A stretch of DNA of 64,000 nucleotides from the NCBI GenBank assembly GCA_030077755.1, contig JAQJZZ010000011.1, positions 1,674,001-1,738,000 on the forward strand, written 5' to 3'. Position 1 is the first letter of the stretch, and each line of letters opens with the position of its first letter. The position numbers and the translations under genes were made by a program. Under the pieces are notes generated by a model. The model had not been told where the DNA came from. It searched no databases and worked only from the letters and a program-made list of their open reading frames with translations. Source of the stretch: Filosporella fistucella (taxonomy: Eukaryota > Ascomycota > Leotiomycetes > Helotiales). Positions 55,585 through 64,000 of the stretch are shown here, in pieces.

Positions 55585-57745
55585 ATGAGAATGTTGCAGG
55601 ACAAGGAGACTAATAGTATACTTGCAGATATTCCTATTAAACACGAACCCTCCATTTCTAACCCAGAGACAGCCACGAATCTCGTCGCGATGTCACCTCT
55701 AAAGCGCCGACATTTTGATGAATCCGAGGACTCTGGAGAGAAGAGACAAAGGATAGAGAGTGCGACAGCCGGGCTTGACTTTAGTTCTATTATAAATCAA
55801 GCAATGGAGTCTGCTGAAAGGGAGTTCATACAACCTACAATAGAGCCAGTCCATTCGCAATCATCAGTGCCTCCTCAGTTCCCAGCCCATGGCTATCAGA
55901 ATAGCAACCGGTCACAAAATCTACGATTGGTGTCAGACCCTCATTTACAAATGCGTATTATGAGTTTGCCGGTATTAGAGAGCTTGGTAAGGAGATATAG
56001 ATCCCATTTCGACGTTACTGGTATATACCTGTTCATAAGTTTACCATATTGTAGTCTATTCAAGTCCTCTCGACGTTGGCGCAAGGCCCATACGACGAGA
56101 CCATATCCATTGTTACGAAGGCGGACTCTGGCCTCGGTCAGACTTACACCACCCTAAAATCACTGTTCGATCAGACCAAGAAGATTTACTCCCAGGATCA
56201 TACATTCCTCTGTGCCAACGAGCTTCACATTAGTGAGCCTGAGCAGCGAGAAACTATTCGTATTGCAAATCTGGCGACATTTCTAGTTGGAGTCTTTTCA
56301 GGAAATGTCGGCTTCTACGACCTTGCAGATAATTTTATCGAGTCTTTCTTCCCCGAAGGTGCTCCAGTTGAGAAAGAGCCAGGCGATATTTTCATTGAAT
56401 TGAAGACTCAAATGTATTTGGGATCCGTGACACAAGAAGAGCAAGAAAAGTCCAAGGAAGATTTGCTAGAAGAACTGTTCTCCGCTACTCTGGAAGATCT
56501 TCTCAGCGATCGCCATGAGGATGGACAGTTGTCAGGAGACGAGGTTGATTTTGTGAGTGCATACCTTGAGCGTCGAAATTATCTTGATTCGGTCCAAGAC
56601 ATTAGCTCTCTTCGTAAGTTTCCCAGCATTCAATTCAGGTAAAATAGACTAATTCTTACTAGAAGCACTCACCCAAGAGAACAAGTGGGAGTGGGAGGAC
56701 TTCCTGAAGAGACTCAGCAAATACATGAGCAAGTTATATGAACCATTGATTGCTCCTTATATGAAGCGCCATGGTCTCACGGCACCTCCGCCACGTCACG
56801 AATCTCCTGCTTCCAGGGATGATTACTCTATTTCTGATATCGATGGAGCGAAAGCACGTATGGTCGTTGACAAAGTTCTTGAAAGCCTTGGTGTAAATAC
56901 TGATTCAAGTAAACATAGTGGTGTGCACTTCCTTTCAAAAACATGCAGAGCTTCCACTGACCTTGCTAGTCACACCGCAACAGCCGCAAGTTCCAGTTCC
57001 AGTTCCAAACAATTTCATGCAAACACAAGCAAGTTTCGCTAATACGAGTGTACCACCAAATCAATCTGCACCCACTCAAGCTTTATATGAGCGAGCTCGT
57101 CAAATTGCTGCTTCTAAGCAAAATCCAGGGAGCTCCCGAGGTCGACCTGGAATGCCAAGTCAACGACGTCCTTGGGGACCTGACGAAGAAGCTGCCCTAA
57201 TGGCGGGACTGGACGCGGTTAAAGGTCCGCACTGGAGTCAGATTCTTGGTCTCTATGGTCCCAATGGAACAATTGGCCAGGTCTTAAAAGACCGAAACCA
57301 AGTTCAACTGAAAGACAAGGCCCGAAATCTCAAACTGTTTTTCCTGAAAAGTGGAATTGAAGTACCATTCTATTTGCAATCCGTTACCGGAGAGCTGAAG
57401 ACTCGTGCACCATCTCAGGCAGCTCGTAGAGAAGCGGAGGAAGCAGCCCGTCTTGCAAGCGAAGGCGAGCAAGCACGAATGGAATCTATCAACATTCTGG
57501 CTGGCGGATTCCAACATCCTCACGGCGGACGTACACCCACACTCTCGCCATATTCCCAAGATAGCCCAGAGGAATTTCATGTGCTTGAGCCAGAGGCGAG
57601 GGGCTCGGCGTCACCCATACCCACAAATCCACAATATAATTCGGATGAGAGGCTCCGTCAAACTCTCATCGCTGCTAATAATGCTACCCCAGATAGCCAC
57701 ACCCACCCGGCAAGCATTATGACGCCTCTGACTCGGTCATTCTAA
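55585..57745 (+). CDS. TBF1: Tbf1-type telomere-repeat/Myb DNA-binding protein
   Basis: Four exons, 55585-55986, 56055-56613, 56663-56908 and 56949-57745, introns 40-68 nt, give 667 residues. The C-terminal Myb/SANT domain reads [17 protein letters not shown], then [19 protein letters not shown] and [16 protein letters not shown], which matches the telobox (VxLKDKxRN) and the unusually long loop of yeast Tbf1. The middle (about residues 130-320) is helical and is the place of the TRF-homology dimerisation domain. Tbf1 binds TTAGGG repeats at subtelomeres and promoters. The N-terminus is Ser/Glu-rich with a [10 protein letters not shown] segment. Start is uncertain: ATG 55585 is the first in the long frame, but ATG 55496 followed by a 38-nt intron (55521-55558) would add about 21 residues. 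Confidence 0.88.
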
Positions 57746-58749
57746 GAAGTAGCCAATAGTGCTTTATCTTGGTATCAACTCAGTCTTGGGTATGAAGGAA
57801 CAGGCTTCTTAAAAGTATCGGTGTTGGAATGGGATAGATAAGCGGGCTAATTTGTGCATCAAGAGCGTCAGCCACCCAATTTATTTGCAAGTGGCTCTCA
57901 AACCACGCATAAAGTATCGTATTAAATTAAATATCTCCTTCCGTTGGCATGTTTTACTCATTGCTCAGTGACATCTTTAATTCTTCACAAATTTTCAGCA
58001 TTGTCGTAGGCGTTCATGACATGACAGCACAGTTTGCATTTCATATATCTGCTAGTGTTCCCTGCGACTACAGAAAAGGCTGCCTGGTTGGACGATTCAT
58101 CCCCAACCTTTTCTCCCACGGTGAGATTAGAAACTTGAAGGAAAGGGTGAAGGCAAGGTACAAAGTCTCTTTAGAATGATCTTATGTTAAAATCATGATC
58201 CTGTGTTGCAAATTACACACAGTGAATCGAGGATTGCCTCCTAATACAACTAAATGGAACAACGAGCCAGAATTTGGAGTCGTCGCATTGAAGGCTCATG
58301 GAATAAACTCACGTTCTACGGTATTTATCTAGCAGTCACCAGAAGCCGAGGCGAATGACACCAGAACTGTGCAAAAAAGTCTCGTCACCATTCGGGTCAA
58401 AGTAGCTGATGAATAATATTGAATACAATGCAGTATGAAACTTGCAATCCTTCCTATGGAATTTGGACAATACCATGCAAGAATCATTTTCTATCAGCGA
58501 ACGGCCCCCAAGAAGGCTCAGGATGAAAATAATCCTTCCACCTAGATGTCCCAGCATATTATCTGATGAAGATTTGACCACACCTTTCGATTCGCTAAAC
58601 AAATATCTGTCGTGGAGGACAAGCTGCCACCCTTGCGCGGGAAGGTGTAGAACACTTGAGTCCACTGAATCACACTATTCAATACTAACTCAGCGAGCCA
58701 GCAATACCAGCACGAGGTGCCTAAATATTCCTGCACCTGATGATAGCTT
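57746..58749. other. Convergent spacer
   Basis: 1 kb between the 3' ends of the Tbf1-type gene (+) and UPF3 (-). Open frames at 57949-58179 and 58336-58665 are not supported by domain or splice evidence. It should hold both 3' UTRs. Confidence 0.5.
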
Positions 58750-60552
58750 TCACTTCGCAGCAGGTCCACTTGGGGCTGAAGCGGGTGCTTTGGATTCGGA
58801 GGAGCCGACAGTATTTCCACCACCTCTTGCACCACCCCTTCCGCCACGCCTGCCAACTGTACCTCCTCTACCGCCACGTCCACCTCGGTTCGGAACATGA
58901 GATACCTGGTGGGCCGGTTTCTTCTCTGGAGGTAAGGCGGTTCCCTTCCTTTGCATCACTTGGACAGTGCCCTGAGCCACAGGTATCGGATTTGCTGCCA
59001 TTGCCTTTTTCAGCCCGTCAGTCTCCACAAAATCAACGTACGCAAAGCCTTTTCTTCGGTCAATCTCAACCATCGAAACAGCACCGAATTTCTCCATTGC
59101 TTCCTTTAAGAGCGGCTCAGTAACACCCTGGGAAGGATTTGCATGTTTGACAAAAGCTTGTGTAGCCCCTTCTGTCGGAACGGCTGCAGGCGGTGGTTTG
59201 CGAGAAATATTGGCAGGAGCTGGCTTCACTTGGGGAGCAGGGGGAGTCGATGAAATAGCCTGCTGAGTTTCTGACTTCTTCAACAACACAATGGGCGTCG
59301 AAGGTGCCGCCGAAGGAGTCGAGCCAGAAGGGGCCTCTGACTTGTTCGATTCCTCGGCAGCAGATGTCTTCCCGCGGGCCTTTCGACTCGGTTGATTTGA
59401 TTTGGGAGCAGTCGGTATTGTATGAGTAGATGGGTTTACCTCCTTGGCTTCACTTACGGACTTCTCCGCGGCAGCAGCCCTTTCTGCCTTTTGCACATCC
59501 GCTGTATCACGCCTGACCTGACGGTGAGCCTGAGCAGGACTCAACCCTAAATCACGTTGTAACATGCGTATGTGCGCAGCAATAACAACTCCTCTCTGAC
59601 GAGCAGGGACCTTGCTGATATTAAGCTTCCGCGACGCCTCCGGGCTAGCTGCCTCCTGTTGGCTAGAAGAACTAACTGTGGCTTTGGCGGCTTCTCTGTT
59701 GAGAATCTTGACTGCTTCCTTGGCTGCCTTCTCCACAGCCTTTTCCGGCTTGACATCCTTGCCCTTCTTCTTCGAGTCTTCCGGGGTTACGTCTTTGCTC
59801 GATTTTCCTTTGGCAAGTTGGGCCTCATGTTTCTTGGCTAGCTTGACAGCTGCTTCCTTGTTTTTGCTTGCCTTCTTGTCCTTCAGATATTGCACAAGCG
59901 GCGTAGTCGTAACCTTGTCTTGTTTTGACGAGGCAATTTCTGCTAATGCCTCTGCATTGACTTCTTTCGTGGTTGTAGGATTTGCTAGACCTTCGAGGAA
60001 AGCCATGAATTCTGGGTCTTGGTCAATTGTGCCCGCCCGAGCGTCTACACGGCGCCTTCCCCCAGGTGTTCTTCCGTAAGGCGCGAATTCCACAGCAGGT
60101 GGTCCAATGAGACATTGGTTTGTGTATGTATTCTGAGCATCCTCAAATGTAGATTGGCGTACAGCCTCTGCCAAATCAAGAAGATATATTTCAGATGTGA
60201 GATGCAGATATGCCCGAGAAGGACGAGATGGTTTTGATGGACTACTTATCATTAGTGAATCGCACACTAAAGTGAACGGAAAGAGGAAAGAGAGAACCCA
60301 CTCTTTGGAGTCTTTCCCTTGTTTATAGAGAAACCAATCTACCCTCCCTTGACCAATTTTCCACTCTTCTCCGAGTATAGAGGCAAACTCAGCTTCAGTA
60401 AGACCTGGCGCAAGCCGTCTTACGATAACCTTCATTTTTGCATTTTGACCTTTAGAAGGTGACGCACGAGTCGAGGAACCAGACGTCTGGGAAGCTGTAA
60501 CAGCCAAAACTCCATTGGTATTTGCTCGGCTTCCACCTGCAATAGTAGCCAT
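58750..60552 (-). CDS. UPF3: Nonsense-mediated mRNA decay factor Upf3
   Basis: Two exons, 60552-60302 and 60241-58750, 580 residues. The Smg4/UPF3 RNP-type domain is near the N-terminus: KVIVRRLAPGLTEAEF, EWKIGQGRVDWFLYKQGKDS, then after the intron PSKPSRPSRAYLHL, QCLIGPPAVEFAPYGR and DPEFMAFLEGL. Upf3 links exon-junction or ribosome signals to Upf2/Upf1. A long Lys/Ala-rich basic middle follows. The C-terminal part, unusual relative to yeast Upf3, holds a divergent RRM (AFVKHANPSQGVTEPLLKEAM, GFAYVDFVE) and an RGG/GRGG-rich tail (NRGGRGGRGG). The 60-nt intron (60242-60301) has a CACTAATG branch site but no stop in frame, so unspliced RNA would only add 20 residues. Head-to-head with the Sit4-type gene, 279 bases apart. 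Confidence 0.9.
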   Translation of the reverse strand: MATIAGGSRANTNGVLAVTASQTSGSSTRASPSKGQNAKMKVIVRRLAPGLTEAEFASILGEEWKIGQGRVDWFLYKQGKDSKEWVLSFLFPFTLVCDSLMISSPSKPSRPSRAYLHLTSEIYLLDLAEAVRQSTFEDAQNTYTNQCLIGPPAVEFAPYGRTPGGRRRVDARAGTIDQDPEFMAFLEGLANPTTTKEVNAEALAEIASSKQDKVTTTPLVQYLKDKKASKNKEAAVKLAKKHEAQLAKGKSSKDVTPEDSKKKGKDVKPEKAVEKAAKEAVKILNREAAKATVSSSSQQEAASPEASRKLNISKVPARQRGVVIAAHIRMLQRDLGLSPAQAHRQVRRDTADVQKAERAAAAEKSVSEAKEVNPSTHTIPTAPKSNQPSRKARGKTSAAEESNKSEAPSGSTPSAAPSTPIVLLKKSETQQAISSTPPAPQVKPAPANISRKPPPAAVPTEGATQAFVKHANPSQGVTEPLLKEAMEKFGAVSMVEIDRRKGFAYVDFVETDGLKKAMAANPIPVAQGTVQVMQRKGTALPPEKKPAHQVSHVPNRGGRGGRGGTVGRRGGRGGARGGGNTVGSSESKAPASAPSGPAAK

Positions 60553-60831
60553 GTTGTTCGTAATCGAGATCGTTCAGTTGATCGAGCCTCGATGTGAAGG
60601 CGGTATAATGTTTTTGCTAAGCGAGAGGGTTCCCTAGATCACGGCAATTTTTCTTCATCAACTTCGAACAATTATCCCATCAATTCCATTGTTGTTGTAG
60701 TGCAAAACGTACTTGCTTTGGTGTTGATAGCGATCGAGCTCTCGGTAATCTCGAGGAAGTGGAAGCGTCTCCAGGTATCATCGGCAGTCGGATAAATATC
60801 GGGCCTATTTACCACGCTAACGCCTTTCAGA
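60553..60831. promoter_or_regulatory. Divergent promoter region, UPF3 / SIT4-type phosphatase, with a 5' UTR intron
   Basis: 279 bases between start codons pointing away from each other. On the plus side a spliceable intron lies at 60774-60830: donor GTATCA, branch CGCTAACG, acceptor CTTTCAG. The phosphatase ATG (60832) follows it by a single base, so the intron lies in the 5' UTR. Confidence 0.65.
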
Positions 60832-62633
60832 ATGGATCCTTCAGGTCGGGGGCAAGATACTGCGGGAGAGGTATCACGGCAACAAGAGCCTCAACTTCAA
60901 TCTTTGAGAATCCACGTCCTCGAAGTTGACGCGCGAAACAACTTCGAGCAGCTCAATCTTCATGATCGCGATCAAGTAGCCATCACTGACGATAGCGAGT
61001 CTACTGTGACACCCCCAATTCGACCTCAAACACCGCGAGTCCTCCCATCTGCTCACGACATCGCGGTCAAGTCGCAATACGAAAACTCACCTGCCCCCTT
61101 CGAAGAATCTGACGATCTTATCGATCTCAACTTTATACAAGCTGGCAGTGTTCAGTCCGAAGCACAAAAGTATTACAAGTCTAAGCGCCCTCTACCTCCA
61201 CTTCCTTCACAATCGCCCCGCCGCTATTCCAAACCCTCACCTCACTTCTTTGTCAACCCCAAGCAGCGCAAGATGCCTGGACCGAATGTCCCGAAACCAG
61301 GTCCAGCAAACTTGACTAAGAATGCTGGCCCAGAGGAGTGGCTCAAGGAGGCTAAGTTATGCCACTACCTACCTGAGCCCGTCATGAAGCAATTATGTGA
61401 GATGGTCAAGGAACAATTGATGGAAGGTGAGTTCCTGGTGAGGCTGGTTGTTGCGCACGTATTAACCATTACAGAATCCAACATACAACCCGTTTCTACT
61501 CCTGTCACTATCTGCGGTGATATTCATGGTCAATTCTTTGATCTCAATGAACTCTTCCGCGTCGCTGGTGGCATGCCTGGTCAAACTGATGTTCAAGCAC
61601 CCACCACCCTTATCAGCTCTGAGGACATCGAACCCCCTACAGAGATCACTGATCCTAAACTAAAAAAGAAGATCAGAAGTGGTGATAGCGCTATCGAAGG
61701 CACCAGCGGTGATGATGACGATGAGGAAGAGACTCGAGGCCGCCCACGCACTGCTGGTGAGTCCAGCCGCGGTGGCAGCTCTGGACGAGACTCTGCTATT
61801 GGTGTCAATGAGGTTTCTGGCAGTGGTAACCAAAACTTCATCTTCTTGGGAGACTTCGTCGATCGTGGCTACTTCAGCTTGGAAACCTTCACCCTTCTAA
61901 TGTGCCTCAAGGCTCTGTAAGTCTAAATATCCTCATCCAAAAACCATTACTGAACTAAAACAGCTACCCTGACAAGATTACTCTCGTTCGTGGCAACCAT
62001 GAATCCCGCCAAATCACCCAAGTCTATGGTTTCTACGAGGAATGTCAACAGAAGTATGGCAATGCTTCAGTTTGGAAGTCATGCTGCCAAGTCTTTGATT
62101 TCTTGGTTCTTGCTGCAATCGTTGATGGCGAGGTTCTTTGCGTCCATGGTGGATTGAGCCCAGAGATCCGCACCGTTGACCAGATTCGTGTTGTCGCTCG
62201 TGCCCAAGAGATTCCACATGAAGGTGCTTTCTGTGACTTGGTTTGGTCCGATCCAGAGGATGTTGAGACATGGGCCGTTTCTCCACGTGGTGCAGGTTGG
62301 CTCTTTGGTGATAAGGTTGCTACCGAATTCAATCACGTCAATGGTTTGCGACTCATTGCTCGTGCTCATCAATTGGTCAATGAGGGATACAAGGTGAGGA
62401 TACAATCTATTTCGATGTTGCCTGAAACTAACGTCCATCAGTATCACTTCAACCAAAAGTCGGTCGTTACAGTCTGGTCTGCTCCCAACTACTGCTACAG
62501 ATGCGGTAATGTTGCATCCATCATGAACGTCGGCGAGGATTTGAACCCCAAGTTTAGCATCTTCAGTGCCGTCCCCGATGATCAACGCGCTGTTCCAGCA
62601 GGGCGTCGTGGCGCTGGAGAGTACTTTTTGTGA
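60832..62633 (+). CDS. SIT4: Sit4/PP6-type serine/threonine protein phosphatase catalytic subunit with N-terminal extension and insert
   Basis: Exons 60832-61426, 61475-61916, 61964-62393 and 62442-62633 (introns 47-48 nt) give 552 residues. The metallophosphatase motifs are intact: GDIHG (about 213-217), GDFVDRG (about 324-330), GNHES (about 356) and later [47 protein letters not shown]. The C-terminus GEYFL matches the methylatable end (x-Y-F-L) of PP2A/PP4/PP6. [14 protein letters not shown] and the [18 protein letters not shown] segment favour PP6/Sit4, which controls G1/S and nutrient signalling with SAPS partners. Against the ~305-residue family norm there are two additions: about 170 N-terminal residues, Pro/Ser-rich ([12 protein letters not shown]), and an insert of about 80 residues between GGMPG and the FLGDFVDRG motif, acidic and Ser-rich. 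I recall a similar insert in other moulds, so it is probably lineage-specific. Confidence 0.93.
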
Positions 62634-63731
62634 TTTTCTCACATATGATACATACCCAAGGAGTTCAAGGGGTGCATATGGGCGGCGTATGAATTGTCTA
62701 TCATGTAAATTTTTCGGATTCCTGGCAGGCAGGACATTGTGCATATAATTCGCACTTCCCTTTGATTGTACATTATAATGCGCACATGACGAAAACGACC
62801 AATACAACATATTAAAAAAAAAATTTGGTATTTGGCTTGGTGACTACGTGGCGTGAGACATAATGTTTTTGAGATGTTATCATTCGAGTACTTGAGCGCT
62901 GTTGAGCACTCTCTTGCTATGTTCAGGATCGTATGCTAAGATACGTGATGTTGCCATCGTATTGTGTCGGCATGGCCCAAGGCATGGTGAACTTTTACCT
63001 ACTACTCGACCAAATTCACAATTTTTCTTCTTAGGAATTTGTCAGAGCCAGTGGCAGCAGGCACATTCCAGTAGGAAAGCATGTGAAAGTAGATTATGTT
63101 ATTGCCTGTAACAAATGATGACCAAATTTAGCCTGTGTAAACTTTATCGGAAAGATTAAACATGAAGAGGAAGGCCTGAAATTCTTTTCACATCCAGCAG
63201 GTTTGGGAATTGGAGTGATAGTTATAATGCCATTAAATTGATCCGATCAAACTACATAATCTTGTACAACTTATAGAAACTCATATTGAGCATACAAAGT
63301 GATAACTCAAGCTCGTACACAATTTTGAAACACAATGTTCCCATACATCGCAATACCATACACTCAAAGTACAATTGTCGAACGGATCCATACGTTCAGT
63401 CTCGAGCTTAGCTGCGGTGACTCTACCTCATCAACAGTCCTCGACTCGAACAGGACTGTGATGCTAAACATCGACATCCCACCCTCCACCTCTTTGGTCC
63501 CTCTTGAAGCTCGTGCATGTAGCAGAGACGTCACACCGAAGGGCGGGTTGGTTCATCAACTTCGCTCAAGCGAAACTTGCTGTGCCCGGGACTTGTCCCA
63601 AAACCAGGCTACAAGTTTTGATTTGGGAATATCCGCTAAGCATCTCATCTCTTCTCTTTGAAGAAATCATGACTCAAAAGCGGGGTAAAAGTATGACTCG
63701 AGATTTCGATCTCGCCTGTCATGCCTGCAGC
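62634..63731. other. Convergent spacer
   Basis: 1.1 kb between the phosphatase gene (+) and the partial gene at the right edge (-). AT-rich. A run of A's at 62813-62822 may belong to the phosphatase 3' UTR. The frames at 63335-63836 (+) are not supported. Confidence 0.55.
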
Positions 63732-64000
63732 TCACAACGGCGTCAAATGATATCTTCCCTTCTCATCTACAAAATTCCTCGAAGTCGGTACCGGAGGTTG
63801 GCTATGGGCAAAAACCGGTGTTGGCGCATAGCTTAGAGTAGTTGGTGGGTAGGTAATTGGTCCCGGAGGAGGATAAGTGGCAGCTGGCGTTCGTGACGAA
63901 AGAGGTGTGAAGGGATTTGGTGGTGCTTGAGGAGCTGGAGGAGGACGCTCGTAGAATGAAGAACGACGATCGCTGGTGTGGCTTATTTGAGACCGTTCGT
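63732..64000 (-). CDS. 3' end of a proline-rich protein gene, truncated by the window edge
   Basis: The minus-strand frame is open from the edge to a TGA at 63732-63734, giving the last 88 or so residues. The translation is Pro/Ser/Thr-rich: SFYERPPPAPQAPPNPF, then TPAATYPPPGPITYPPTTLS, and a terminal FVDEKGRYHLTPL. Low-complexity regulators (transcription factors, cytoskeletal adaptors) often end this way, but I cannot name the family. Absence of stops over this length and the coding-like bias on one frame are the support. Confidence 0.6.
   Translation of the reverse strand, partial: ERSQISHTSDRRSSFYERPPPAPQAPPNPFTPLSSRTPAATYPPPGPITYPPTTLSYAPTPVFAHSQPPVPTSRNFVDEKGRYHLTPL

Overview
The window is nuclear DNA of a filamentous ascomycete (Pezizomycotina). 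The signs are short introns of about 45-100 nt with GTRNGT donors and CTAAY branch sites, densely packed genes on both strands, and a typical gene set: complex I 30-kDa subunit, mitochondrial uL6, Not4, Kar5, a C-terminal CBM1 module, and Sit4/PP6 with the long insert I associate with moulds. The gene flavour suggests Leotiomycetes, but that is an impression only. I see no bacterial or organellar segment, CRISPR array, rRNA or tRNA that I can defend.

Layout. 1-2.8 kb: no supportable gene. 2.8-4.3 kb (-): SREBP-type bHLH factor in three exons. 5.3-6.6 kb (+): tRNA wybutosine enzyme TYW2/Trm12. 7.1-8.0 kb (-): complex I subunit, divergent from the Not4 ubiquitin ligase gene (8.5-14.0 kb, +). 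14.8-16.7 kb (-): Kar5/Tht1 nuclear-fusion protein. 17.5 kb: a 160-bp near-perfect palindrome. 17.9-18.7 kb (+): mitochondrial uL6. 18.8-20.1 kb (-): Met22/Hal2 phosphatase, divergent from a C3HC zinc-finger (Rsm1/NIPA) gene (20.4-21.8 kb, +). 22.5-26.1 kb (+): SNF2 ATPase. 26.8-27.4 kb (-): secreted CBM1 protein. 28.3-31.7 kb (-): sulfite reductase flavoprotein Met10. 32.8-33.3 kb (+): small mitochondrial-type protein. 33.5-34.3 kb (-): Fmp52-like. 36.6-37.3 kb (-): 2EXR protein. 38.7-39.4 kb (+): HD phosphohydrolase, tail-to-tail with a DUF829 hydrolase (39.6-40.5 kb, -). 42.6-44.6 kb (+): decayed SLC6-type transporter. 45.5-46.0 kb (+): small Cys-containing membrane-anchored protein. 46.7-48.6 kb (-): degenerate histidine-acid-phosphatase-like membrane protein. 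50.0-51.7 kb (-): aldehyde dehydrogenase. 51.7-55.5 kb: low-complexity, no gene. 55.6-57.7 kb (+): Tbf1-type telomere/Myb factor. 58.7-60.6 kb (-): Upf3, divergent from the Sit4/PP6 phosphatase (60.8-62.6 kb, +). 63.7 kb to the edge (-): 3' end of an unidentified proline-rich gene.

How it fits together. Most of the window is housekeeping: RNA metabolism (Not4, Upf3, Trm12, Rsm1-like), sulfur assimilation (Met10 and Met22 both belong to the sulfate-to-sulfide route, 8 kb apart, not a cluster), mitochondria (complex I, uL6, Fmp52), and telomere/chromatin functions (Tbf1, SNF2). The accessory stretch from about 32 to 50 kb differs: it carries four copies of one short dispersed repeat with terminal inverted repeats (described here for the first time as far as I can tell from the sequence alone), the dead transporter and the phosphatase-like pseudoenzyme with a duplicated tail. 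Splice sites were placed by eye from GT/AG, branch sites and reading phase; each multi-exon model given with a length sums to a whole number of codons. The least certain points are the 5' ends of the bHLH, SNF2 and Tbf1 genes and the large Not4 intron.
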